DNA from: Myxacorys chilensis ATA2-1-KO14
Lineage (GTDB): Bacteria > Cyanobacteriota > Cyanobacteriia > Leptolyngbyales > Leptolyngbyaceae
Direction: 5' to 3'
Length of the DNA stretch: 64,000 nt
Assembly: GCA_019359275.1 (NCBI GenBank)
Contig: JAHHHP010000006.1
Span: 1 to 64,000 of the forward strand
The notes beneath the pieces were generated by a model. That model saw only the letters and a list, made by a program, of their open reading frames with translations, had not been told where the DNA came from and did not search any database. The number at the start of each line of letters is the position of its first letter. The first letter of the stretch is position 1. Shown in pieces: positions 56,622 through 64,000 of this stretch. Both the position numbers and the translations under genes were made by a program.

Positions 56622-57524
56622 TTGACCGCTTCATCTCCTTCCGGCATTCGTCCGCGACTATTTATCTGTATTTTTGTTAACTCTTTAGCATTGGCGCAAT
56701 CGCTGGTGTCAATGTTCGATGATGAGCGCTACAAGGTTGTGCAACCCGACTCGCAAGCCGCCTTTTTTGACTTAATCGAGCGCGAGAAACAGCAGCTTGA
56801 CTGTTTGATTTTGCAAGATGGACAGCCCCTTCCCCAGCTAATTGACTGGCTGCAAGCTCAGGCAACGCTCTTGCCAACGGTGATTCTTGACCCCGACACC
56901 GCCACTGACCCGGAAGCTAGTAAGACCGGAGTGACGACTGTTGACCCGCTCTATCACACGGCGGAGATTCGAGTGCCGCTCGCTCAGCTCAAGCAGATCA
57001 CGGAGTACATCGATCCAGCGATCGCAGCATTTTTGAATCTCTCTCCGTCCTGTCGTTTACCCGATAGCACCGCAGACTTTGACCTGACTCGAGAGTTAAC
57101 GACCCAAAATTTTCTCATGTTACAACAGCGGCGGCTTACCGACAAACTGAAAGAGCGACTGGGATATTTGGGCGTCTACTACAAGCGGAATCCCCAAGAT
57201 TTTTTGCGTCATCTACCTCCGACAGAGCGCCATGCGCTGTTAGCTCAGTTGCGAAAAGACTATCGAGAAATCATTTTGACGTATTTTACAGAAGACGTTG
57301 ATCTGAACCAAAAGGTTGATAATTTTGTTAATGCTGCCTTTTTTGCGGACATTCCAGTGGCGCAAATTGTAGAGATTCACATGGACTTTATGGACGAGTT
57401 GTCTAAGCAGCTAAAATTAGAAGGCCGGAGTGAGGAAGTGTTGCTCGATTATCGGTTAACGCTGATCGATACGATCGCGCATTTGTGTGAGATGTATCGA
57501 CGATCGGTTCCCCAAGAATCGTAA
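56622..57524 (+). CDS. kaiA: Circadian clock protein KaiA
   Basis: 300 residues, full length. KaiA stimulates KaiC autophosphorylation by binding its C-terminal tail. The N-terminal pseudo-receiver (about 10-135) lacks the phosphoryl Asp; the C-terminal helical dimer domain (about 175-290) has TDKLKERLGYLGVYYKRNPQDFLRHL and FVNAAFFADIPVAQIVEIHM. The start appears to be TTG at 56622. Its TTG overlaps the TGA of a nine-codon upstream frame starting at ATG 56596. kaiB follows after 250 bp, consistent with separate promoters. Confidence 0.94.
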   Translation: MTASSPSGIRPRLFICIFVNSLALAQSLVSMFDDERYKVVQPDSQAAFFDLIEREKQQLDCLILQDGQPLPQLIDWLQAQATLLPTVILDPDTATDPEASKTGVTTVDPLYHTAEIRVPLAQLKQITEYIDPAIAAFLNLSPSCRLPDSTADFDLTRELTTQNFLMLQQRRLTDKLKERLGYLGVYYKRNPQDFLRHLPPTERHALLAQLRKDYREIILTYFTEDVDLNQKVDNFVNAAFFADIPVAQIVEIHMDFMDELSKQLKLEGRSEEVLLDYRLTLIDTIAHLCEMYRRSVPQES

Positions 57525-57774
57525 ATTTCTGTATCTTCGAGCTTAATAATGCAATTCCGAATTAGTGCCTACCAAGCCTTTAATTCAGAGTTTGTATTTT
57601 TATGTCGATCACATCGTCGATCGCAACTCAACTTAAATTCAAGACTTTTGCTCAGCACATCTGATGCACTGGAGGTAAATTAACCTACAATTCTTAGTGA
57701 TTTTTATTTACTATCTATCCTCCAAAACGATTTTTTGCGTATCTTCTAAAGCGCTCAAAATATAAGGGTCAATT

Positions 57775-58089
57775 ATGAGTTCACTACGGAAAACCTACGT
57801 TCTAAAACTGTACGTTGCAGGGAACACGCCGAACTCAATTCGTGCCTTAAAAACCCTAAACAACATCCTTGAAAAAGAGTTTCAAGGCGTCTACGCCCTG
57901 AAAGTCATTGATGTACTTAAAAACCCTCAACTTGCCGAAGAAGATAAGATCCTGGCAACGCCCACATTAGCCAAAATTTTGCCCCCACCTGTGCGCAGAA
58001 TCATTGGAGACCTCTCTGATCGAGAAAAAGTATTGATTGGTCTTGATCTCTTGTATGAAGAATTGCGCGAAGAGGAAATGGAACGGTAA
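57775..58089 (+). CDS. kaiB: Circadian clock protein KaiB
   Basis: 104 residues, thioredoxin-like metamorphic fold. KaiB binds phosphorylated KaiC and sequesters KaiA in the dephosphorylation phase. Hallmarks present: [49 protein letters not shown] and the acidic C-terminal tail ELREEEMER. The 250-bp gap before it probably contains the kaiBC promoter. kaiC begins 128 bp downstream. Confidence 0.96.
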   Translation: MSSLRKTYVLKLYVAGNTPNSIRALKTLNNILEKEFQGVYALKVIDVLKNPQLAEEDKILATPTLAKILPPPVRRIIGDLSDREKVLIGLDLLYEELREEEMER

Positions 58090-58217
58090 TGTACTGCCGA
58101 TATATTGGAAGCGAAGCCCTGCTTTATCAAGTTTTTTTAGGTAATTCAGTGTAAAAATGTAACAGGTCTAGCCTTCAATTTCAGGAGCTTCGCTCCGCAT
58201 GTTTGATAACTACTCTT

Positions 58218-59771
58218 ATGAATTCGATTAATCAGACCGATCCTCGCAGTTCGTTAGAAATGGTAGGCGTTCAAAAGATCCAGACAATGATTGAGGGCTT
58301 CGATGACATCAGTCATGGAGGTTTGCCCGTTGGACGAACAACTCTCGTTAGCGGCACATCTGGAACTGGAAAAACCTTGTTTGCCGTTCAGTTCCTCTAT
58401 CACGGAATTACTCAATTTGATGAGCCGGGAATCTTTGTCACGTTTGAAGAGTCTCCAGCCGACGTGATTAAAAACGCACTTAGCTTTGGATGGGATCTGC
58501 AACAGTTGATCGATGAAGGTAAGCTGTTTATTTTAGATGCGTCTCCTGACCCAGAAGGGCAAGATGTAGTCGGCAGTTTTGATCTGTCTGCCCTGATTGA
58601 ACGGATTCAATACGCAATTCGCAAGTACAAAGCGCGGCGAGTATCGATCGACTCGGTTACAGCCGTGTTTCAGCAGTATGATGCCGCATCGGTGGTGCGC
58701 CGGGAAATTTTTCGCTTGGTAGCACGCCTGAAGCAAGTTGGTGCAACTACGATCATGACAACCGAGCGGGTGGAAGAGTATGGTCCGGTCGCTCGGTTTG
58801 GCGTAGAAGAATTTGTCTCTGATAATGTTGCGATCGTGCGAAATGTTTTAGAAGGAGAACGTCGTCGCCGCACGATTGAAATTCTCAAACTGCGCGGAAC
58901 GACCCACATGAAAGGGGAGTATCCATTCACGATCACCAACGACGGCATCAATATCTTCCCGCTAGGCGCGATGAGATTGACACAGCGATCGTCAAACGTG
59001 CGGGTGTCGTCGGGAGTCGCAACCCTAGATCAGATGTGTGGCGGCGGATTCTTTAAAGACTCGATTATTTTGGCAACGGGCGCAACTGGGACTGGCAAAA
59101 CCCTGCTGGTGAGCAAGTTTTTGCAAGAAGCCTGTCAACGCGGCGATCGCGCAATTCTGTTTGCCTACGAAGAATCGCGCGCTCAACTGTCGCGTAACGC
59201 CTACTCGTGGGGCATTGATTTTGAAGACTTAGAGCAGAAAGGGTTGCTCAAGATCATTTGCGCCTATCCTGAATCGGCGGGATTAGAGGATCATTTGCAG
59301 ATTATCAAGTCAGAGATTGCTGAGTTTAAGCCGTCCCGGATTGCGATCGATTCGTTGTCTGCCTTAGCACGAGGAGTAAGCAACAATGCCTTTCGTCAGT
59401 TCGTGATTGGTGTGACTGGCTTTGCCAAACAAGAAGAGATTACAGGATTCTTTACCAACACAACCGATCAATTCATGGGATCGCATTCGATCACCAACAC
59501 CCACATTTCGACGATCACCGACACAATTTTGATGCTGCAATATGTCGAAATTCGAGGGGAAATGTCGCGGGCGCTGAATGTGTTTAAGATGCGTGGCTCT
59601 TGGCACGACAAGGGCATTCGCGAGTACACGATTAGCGCTCAAGGCCCTGAGATTAAAGATTCGTTCCGCAACTTCGAGCGCATCATTAGCGGCTCCCCGA
59701 CACGAGTTGCGGTGGACGAAAAATCAGATTTGGCGCGGATCACAAAAGGATTGAAAGAGGGCACGTTGTGA
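58218..59771 (+). CDS. kaiC: Circadian clock ATPase/kinase KaiC
   Basis: 517 residues, two RecA-like domains. CI P-loop GTSGTGKT (46-53) and CII P-loop GATGTGKT are both intact. The stretch HSITNTHISTITDT carries the residues aligned with the phosphorylated Ser431 and Thr432 (and Thr426) of the Synechococcus protein. The C-terminal A-loop and tail (DEKSDLARITKGLKEG) used by KaiA are present. The ATG at 58218 matches other KaiC N-termini; a TTG five codons upstream is in frame. A small hairpin (58184-58196) lies shortly before the start. Confidence 0.97.
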   Translation: MNSINQTDPRSSLEMVGVQKIQTMIEGFDDISHGGLPVGRTTLVSGTSGTGKTLFAVQFLYHGITQFDEPGIFVTFEESPADVIKNALSFGWDLQQLIDEGKLFILDASPDPEGQDVVGSFDLSALIERIQYAIRKYKARRVSIDSVTAVFQQYDAASVVRREIFRLVARLKQVGATTIMTTERVEEYGPVARFGVEEFVSDNVAIVRNVLEGERRRRTIEILKLRGTTHMKGEYPFTITNDGINIFPLGAMRLTQRSSNVRVSSGVATLDQMCGGGFFKDSIILATGATGTGKTLLVSKFLQEACQRGDRAILFAYEESRAQLSRNAYSWGIDFEDLEQKGLLKIICAYPESAGLEDHLQIIKSEIAEFKPSRIAIDSLSALARGVSNNAFRQFVIGVTGFAKQEEITGFFTNTTDQFMGSHSITNTHISTITDTILMLQYVEIRGEMSRALNVFKMRGSWHDKGIREYTISAQGPEIKDSFRNFERIISGSPTRVAVDEKSDLARITKGLKEGTL

Positions 59772-59858
59772 TTTAGAGCGGCTGATCGTGGCTTAACTTT
59801 AATCACTGACCTTTAATTAAGGACGAACGCCGACTCTACGTTTCTAATTGCGCGTCTT

Positions 59859-60248
59859 ATGCCCTATCGCGTTGCATTGCTGGTCAGCATTCTGTTCATT
59901 ATTCCGCTTGGATATGGGGTTCGATTTTCTCAAGGTTGGCTGCCTAACGGTCTTCACGACCCTCTAGGCAGCTTTGCTTATGAAGTATTCTGGATTTTGC
60001 TGGTGCAGCTTCTCTATCCCAAAATACCGCCGTTGAGAATTGCGATCGCAGTCAGTCTTGCCACCTGTGCGATCGAGGTGCTGCAACTCTGGCAACCACT
60101 CTGGCTTCAAACCATTCGCGCCACCCTTCCCGGACGGCTTGTGCTTGGCAATACCTTTTCCTGGTCGGATTTTCCGCCCTACTTTATCGGTAGCACGATT
60201 GGGTGGCTGTGGCTAGAGGGACTGCGCCGCTGGCGAAGGATGGCTTAG
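59859..60248 (+). CDS. DUF2809-like small membrane protein
   Basis: 129 residues with three to four membrane helices and a basic C-terminus (LRRWRRMA). Its motifs GYGVRFSQGWLPNG, IEVLQLW and FSWSDFPPYFIGSTIGW are typical of DUF2809, a family of unknown function (sometimes compared to VanZ-like proteins). It is the next gene after kaiC but separated by about 90 bp. It overlaps queF on the other strand by 4 bp at the stops. Confidence 0.8.
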   Translation: MPYRVALLVSILFIIPLGYGVRFSQGWLPNGLHDPLGSFAYEVFWILLVQLLYPKIPPLRIAIAVSLATCAIEVLQLWQPLWLQTIRATLPGRLVLGNTFSWSDFPPYFIGSTIGWLWLEGLRRWRRMA

Positions 60249-60640
60249 ACCGCTTTGCTGTGCGTCACTTCAACGACGGTGTGAACGTTTCCTCGCGGCG
60301 TATAGTCTGCTTTCACGGTGATTTCGAGCGGATCGCAAGCCGCTACGATGTCATCTAAAATTTGGTTTGCGGCTTCTTCGTGGGAGATACAGCGATCGCG
60401 GTAGCTATTGATGTACAGCTTAATCGCTTTCAGTTCAACCACGCGCTGATCGGGCATGTAGGTGACATAGATTGTCGCAAAATCAGGATAGCCAGAAAAC
60501 GGGCACTTACAGGTAAATTCGGGCAGCGTAATGTTGATGGTGTAGCGGCGTCCTGGTCGAGGATTAGGGAAGGTAATTAGGTTGCCCTCTGCGATCAGCC
60601 GTTCTCCGTACTTTACCTGCGTTTCTTGAGTTTGAGACAT
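60245..60640 (-). CDS. queF: NADPH-dependent 7-cyano-7-deazaguanine reductase (preQ1 synthase)
   Basis: 131 residues; reduces preQ0 to preQ1 in queuosine synthesis. Type I (single-domain) QueF: catalytic Cys in CKCPFSGYPDFATIYVTY, with the substrate Glu in VELKAIKLYINSYRDRCISHEEA, and C-terminal HTVVEVTHSKAV. The ATG at 60640 starts MSQTQETQVKYGE, normal for the family. No preQ1 riboswitch pattern could be recognised upstream. Confidence 0.96.
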   Translation of the reverse strand: MSQTQETQVKYGERLIAEGNLITFPNPRPGRRYTINITLPEFTCKCPFSGYPDFATIYVTYMPDQRVVELKAIKLYINSYRDRCISHEEAANQILDDIVAACDPLEITVKADYTPRGNVHTVVEVTHSKAV

Positions 60641-61033
60641 GTCTAGCCAGCCTGGTCTATATAGTTCAGTGTTTTGATTCTATCAATTCTGCTCTAACCA
60701 TAAAAATCTAGCCATAAGCGAAGCTGTAAGCCCTTGTTCACTGGCAAGACGTTGAGTAAAAACCAATCTGAATCTACAGAACCCAACCGATTTTCTTCTC
60801 TAGATCCCCGATAGTGATCCCCTCTTATCAGACTAGCGACCTCAAAATCCTCAGTTTTACGGAGAAACATAACTTTTCTCAGAAAAACCTTGACTATTAG
60901 CGCATTGCTTGATGTAATTGCAGCTATTCTTATGGCAGAAAAACGTAAGACATCACCAGGCATAACGATTGTGGAACTGCCTCTAGCGATTTAACCCAAC
61001 TTTGAACTTCACTTCTACGTTGATCCGAACCCA
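60641..61033. other. Intergenic before a membrane protein gene, no feature recognised
   Basis: 393 bp. A minus-strand frame at 60694-60963 is open but has no recognisable family, no ribosome site and unnatural codon use, so it is not called. No riboswitch or RNA gene was seen. Confidence 0.5.
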
Positions 61034-61627
61034 ATGAATTCAAATCCCATGCGAAACGTGACTAACGCTGGACAGGCAGTTCCCTCGTCCTCACCTTCCT
61101 ATGCTCCTTCAGTTCCAATCTCGCTCTACCGAGAAGTGACTGCCGAACTGCAAGCGACCAAAGCCGCTTTAGACGCGATAAAGCAGCAAAATCAGCAGTT
61201 GACCCAGCAAAATCGGCACTTGCATCAAGAAATTGAGAAAGCCGTCCAGTCCGCGCTGAATTTGCGTCAAGTGGCTCAAAGTGTTTCGCGCACCTCTGCT
61301 GAAAACTCGGTTGTTGATGAACGTTTAACGCCGTCTCGCTTTGAAGCCCTACCTCAATTAGAGATTGCTCCAATCGCTGTGCCAGCAACTCCCCGCGCGC
61401 CGATGCTATCCAAGTTACCCAATCTCGATTCTCCGTTTCCTCCTGAAACGCTGGTAATTGAGCAAGACAGCAAGCCCCGCCGCAAGCTTTTGCCAGAGTC
61501 GGAGTCATCAGGTAATCAGTTAAGTGGATGGTGGTTAGGGGTTGCGATCGCGCTCATTGTGGTGACTGCCTTTGGTGCAGGCTTCTTGATCGTCCGTCCG
61601 CTGCTGCCGTCCCCGGCTTCAAAATAA
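61034..61627 (+). CDS. Coiled-coil, single-helix membrane protein, function unknown
   Basis: 197 residues: a Ser/Pro-rich start, a coiled coil at about 35-80 (LQATKAALDAIKQQNQQLTQQ), a Pro-rich linker, and one membrane helix near the C-terminus (about 166-186). It may tether complexes to the membrane. No domain was recognised. It lies 292 bp before the PII gene and probably has its own transcript. Confidence 0.7.
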   Translation: MNSNPMRNVTNAGQAVPSSSPSYAPSVPISLYREVTAELQATKAALDAIKQQNQQLTQQNRHLHQEIEKAVQSALNLRQVAQSVSRTSAENSVVDERLTPSRFEALPQLEIAPIAVPATPRAPMLSKLPNLDSPFPPETLVIEQDSKPRRKLLPESESSGNQLSGWWLGVAIALIVVTAFGAGFLIVRPLLPSPASK

Positions 61628-61832
61628 CGAATAGGTTAAAGTGCCGCGATTGGTTTTGCGAAACTTTCAGGGATCACCTCTGTTGAAGAGAATTGCGAAG
61701 TATCTCAATGATTTCGTGATAAAACGAGATACGGAGTAGTGACCCTGAAATAGCTTTTTAAGCAAATCGCGGTGCGATTGTGGGACACTTTGGATTAGGT
61801 GTGACAGCGTGACTTCTGCATTGGCATAAAAT

Positions 61833-61846
61833 GTATTACTTGTTAC
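61833..61846 (+). promoter_or_regulatory. NtcA-type binding site upstream of glnB
   Basis: GTATTACTTGTTAC fits the GTAN8TAC consensus exactly (GTA at 61833, TAC at 61844-61846). A plausible -10 (TAGATA) follows 23 bp later, the usual spacing in class II NtcA promoters. The PII gene starts 73 bp after the site. Known glnB promoters are NtcA-activated under nitrogen limitation, so the call is supported by context. Binding itself is not shown. Confidence 0.72.
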
Positions 61847-61895
61847 AAACTTAATCTATGTAACGATGATAGATAGAGTCATGCTGTCGATATAG

Positions 61896-62258
<363 letters not shown>

Positions 62259-62299
62259 TTTCTTCTGAATTTTTATCGATTTACTGTTCCAGACATTAC

Positions 62300-62329
62300 A
62301 GGCAATTCCAGTATGGAGTTGCCTTTTTT
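62300..62329 (+). terminator. Rho-independent terminator after glnB
   Basis: AGGCAATTCC (62300-62309) pairs imperfectly with GGAGTTGCCT (62314-62323), loop of about four bases, and TTTTTT follows. Confidence 0.8.
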
Positions 62330-62468
62330 AGTTAAAGGTTGCTTTGCTTGTGATCGCGATCTACGTGAAGGTGGGGCAGAGCAGATGGTTCAGGACTATA
62401 GAAGTAGTTGCGATCTCTTCAAGCCTCAAAAGATCGCTCTAAAACTCGTCTTTTAAGCTTGAGTAGGT

Positions 62469-64000
62469 TTACAAGCACAAAGCAATCTGTGAGCCGTTTT
62501 GAGTTTTTGTGACTTCGATGCGAGCTTGAAAGGCTTCGCGGAAGTAGGGCATGTGAGTAATGGTGAGAATACAGGCGAATTCAGGCGCGATCGCATTGAT
62601 GGCGGCAATCAAGCGATCGCAGCCGTCTTGGTCTTGATTGCCAAACCCTTCATCGACAATCAGCATTTGTAGCGCTGTCCCTGATCGCTGCGACAATAAC
62701 CGCGCCAACGCTAGCCGCACCGCAAAATTAACTCGAAACGCTTCACCACCCGAATAGGTTTCATAGGGCCGAGTTCCGTGAGCATCCGCAATCAAAATAT
62801 CGAGTGTCTCCATTGCCTTCGTAATTTTAGACTTGGCATTTCGGGCACGCTGAGTCACAAACTGGACATGTAACTGATTGGCACTAAGGCGAGACAAAAT
62901 TTGATTGGTGGCCGCTTCGAGCTGCGGCAAAACGTTCTCAATCATCAACGCCTGAATCCCGTTTTTGCCGAATGCTTGCGCGAGTTCTCCGTAAACGCGG
63001 CTCTGCTGACGAGCAGTTTGCAGTTGAGCAACTAGCGTTTCATACTCCTGACTCAGCGCCTCTTGCTGCTGTTGTTGCTGCTGAACTCGCCCGAGTTGAA
63101 CAATCTGTTGGTCAAGCTGAAGTCGCTGTTGTTGAATTTGCTGTTCCAACGTTTGAATGTGGGGTGTCAGATCGGGTGTCTGCTCTAAAAGGTGAACCAA
63201 TTCTTGACACTGGTGGACGATGGTCGTCAAATCAGTTCTGCGGACATGCAGCGTTTGAGCGAGTTCTTGAAGTCGTTGCTGCATTTGAGGATAGTGCTGT
63301 TGGGCTTGGCGCAGTTCTTGGTAGCGAAGCTGCCACGATTGAGCGTTACGCAATGCCGTGCGAATCGCATTGTGTTGGTTGAGGTTGTAGCCAATTTCCG
63401 CAAGCTGTCGATCGCGATCAGCCAGCGCGATTGCGAGATGATGGTTTAGCGCCTCGATCTGCTGTTCGAGGATGGAAATTTGCGATCGCAGTTCGGGCTG
63501 CCGCTTGGCAATCTGTTCCTGGCGTTTTCGCGCCTGCTTAATCTCAACAAATTTGATTTCTGCCCATCGCCAGCGATCAACCGCTCCACGAGCTAAAGCA
63601 TGGTCGCGCTCATCGTAGCTAATCTGGTGCAGGCTTTGATCGAGCAATTCTAGCTCTTGCTGTAACTCCTGCTCAAACGCCCTAGACTTTAAGGCTGAGT
63701 CAACTTGAATTGCTTCTGCATTCAGTTGTTCTAATTTTTTTTGGGCTTCTACTGTGGTTTGCAATTGCTCTTGCAGTTGTCCGCGCCGTTCTAAATTTTG
63801 CCCATACTGTTTCAGCTTTTGATCGATCTCCAAGTACTCTTGCCGCAACACTTGAATTTCTCGTTCAGAAACGGTGAGTTGTTCGCGAACCACCCACAAT
63901 TGCGCCAACACCTCCTGTTTCTCCTCCTGATGCTTTTGTTGAACGAGCTGCCAGTGATGCTCATCCAAAGGGCGACTGCACAATGGGCAAGGCGGAAATT
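62469..64000 (-). CDS. sbcC: SbcC-like exonuclease subunit (AAA, coiled-coil), 5' end outside window
   Basis: C-terminal half (about 510 residues) of the SbcC/Rad50-like ATPase that works with SbcD to process DNA ends. The zinc-hook CPLC lies at the window edge (translation from minus strand near 63990 reads FPPCPLCSRPLDEHH). Then come a long Gln/Leu-rich coiled coil and the C-terminal ATPase lobe with LSGGEAFR-like YSGGEAFRVNFAVRLALARLL, and the Walker B LQMLIVDEGFGNQDQDG. The N-terminal ATPase lobe is not seen. The gene reads off the right edge; the smaller ORF from 63983 is only an internal start. Confidence 0.9.
   Translation of the reverse strand, partial: FPPCPLCSRPLDEHHWQLVQQKHQEEKQEVLAQLWVVREQLTVSEREIQVLRQEYLEIDQKLKQYGQNLERRGQLQEQLQTTVEAQKKLEQLNAEAIQVDSALKSRAFEQELQQELELLDQSLHQISYDERDHALARGAVDRWRWAEIKFVEIKQARKRQEQIAKRQPELRSQISILEQQIEALNHHLAIALADRDRQLAEIGYNLNQHNAIRTALRNAQSWQLRYQELRQAQQHYPQMQQRLQELAQTLHVRRTDLTTIVHQCQELVHLLEQTPDLTPHIQTLEQQIQQQRLQLDQQIVQLGRVQQQQQQQEALSQEYETLVAQLQTARQQSRVYGELAQAFGKNGIQALMIENVLPQLEAATNQILSRLSANQLHVQFVTQRARNAKSKITKAMETLDILIADAHGTRPYETYSGGEAFRVNFAVRLALARLLSQRSGTALQMLIVDEGFGNQDQDGCDRLIAAINAIAPEFACILTITHMPYFREAFQARIEVTKTQNGSQIALCL

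Noticed and set aside
60641..60700. preQ1 riboswitch upstream of queF
   Set aside because: The expected short pseudoknot pattern (A-rich tail after two GC stems) is not visible.
60694..60963. Minus-strand 89-aa frame upstream of queF
   Set aside because: No ribosome site or family; composition unlike coding sequence in this genome.

Overview
The window is a 64 kb chromosomal segment of a phycobilisome-containing, oxygenic cyanobacterium. The evidence is gene content: NDH-1 subunit NdhD, PsbZ, allophycocyanin-B (ApcD), BtpA, a kaiA-kaiB-kaiC clock cluster, a PII protein behind an NtcA-type site, and several families confined to cyanobacteria (DUF2949, DUF2470, Hmx-type split GDT1). The HIP1 octamer GCGATCGC is also very frequent. 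The genus cannot be fixed from the sequence; a filamentous Leptolyngbya-like organism is a guess. Most genes are housekeeping, in short runs on both strands, with accessory islands between them.

Layout. 1-1229 is the 5' part of ndhD (minus). 1574-2948 is an accessory island: a MITE-like element, a decayed reading frame, and a complete integron-type gene cassette (two matching attC sites bracketing one ORF with a HEPN-like motif). 2997-6764 holds a DUF697 GTPase, initiator tRNA, a YkgJ protein and a two-gene Hmx/GDT1 transporter. 7166-7925 is a dead IS630 transposase. 8345-15628 has a glycoside hydrolase, an SDR enzyme, a P-type ATPase overlapping a small membrane protein, an SGNH-like protein and a small secreted protein. 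15926-25837 carries trehalose synthase, hisIE, a DHH-CBS-tRNA-nucleotidyltransferase fusion, psbZ, ribH, cysA (flanked on both sides by heptamer repeats), dusB and an SNase-like protein.

26052-37020 has an AT-rich membrane glycosyltransferase-like gene, lpxD and rlmD (abutting), a Uma2 protein, apcD, a hydrolase, a 42-bp minisatellite, a GT1 glycosyltransferase and a toxin-antitoxin pair followed by a degraded attC-like stretch. 37381-51861 includes secD-secF, a repetitive secreted protein, an L,D-transpeptidase, a 22-bp tandem array, GT4 and GT26 glycosyltransferases, proB, ftsE, a GH19 enzyme, a glutathione peroxidase, a YdcF-like protein, a second Uma2 gene and btpA.

52010-64000 holds a creatininase-family protein, a large CBS-hybrid histidine kinase divergent from kaiABC, then queF, glnB (PII) and the C-terminal half of sbcC, cut by the window end.

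Functional links visible here are kaiABC (clock), secDF (translocation), hmx1-hmx2 (manganese export), the toxin-antitoxin pair and the P-type ATPase with its overlapping partner. The most unusual feature is the integron cassette with no integrase in view. Other second-look items are the minisatellite with open frames, the repeats around cysA, and the clock-adjacent kinase with a defective receiver.
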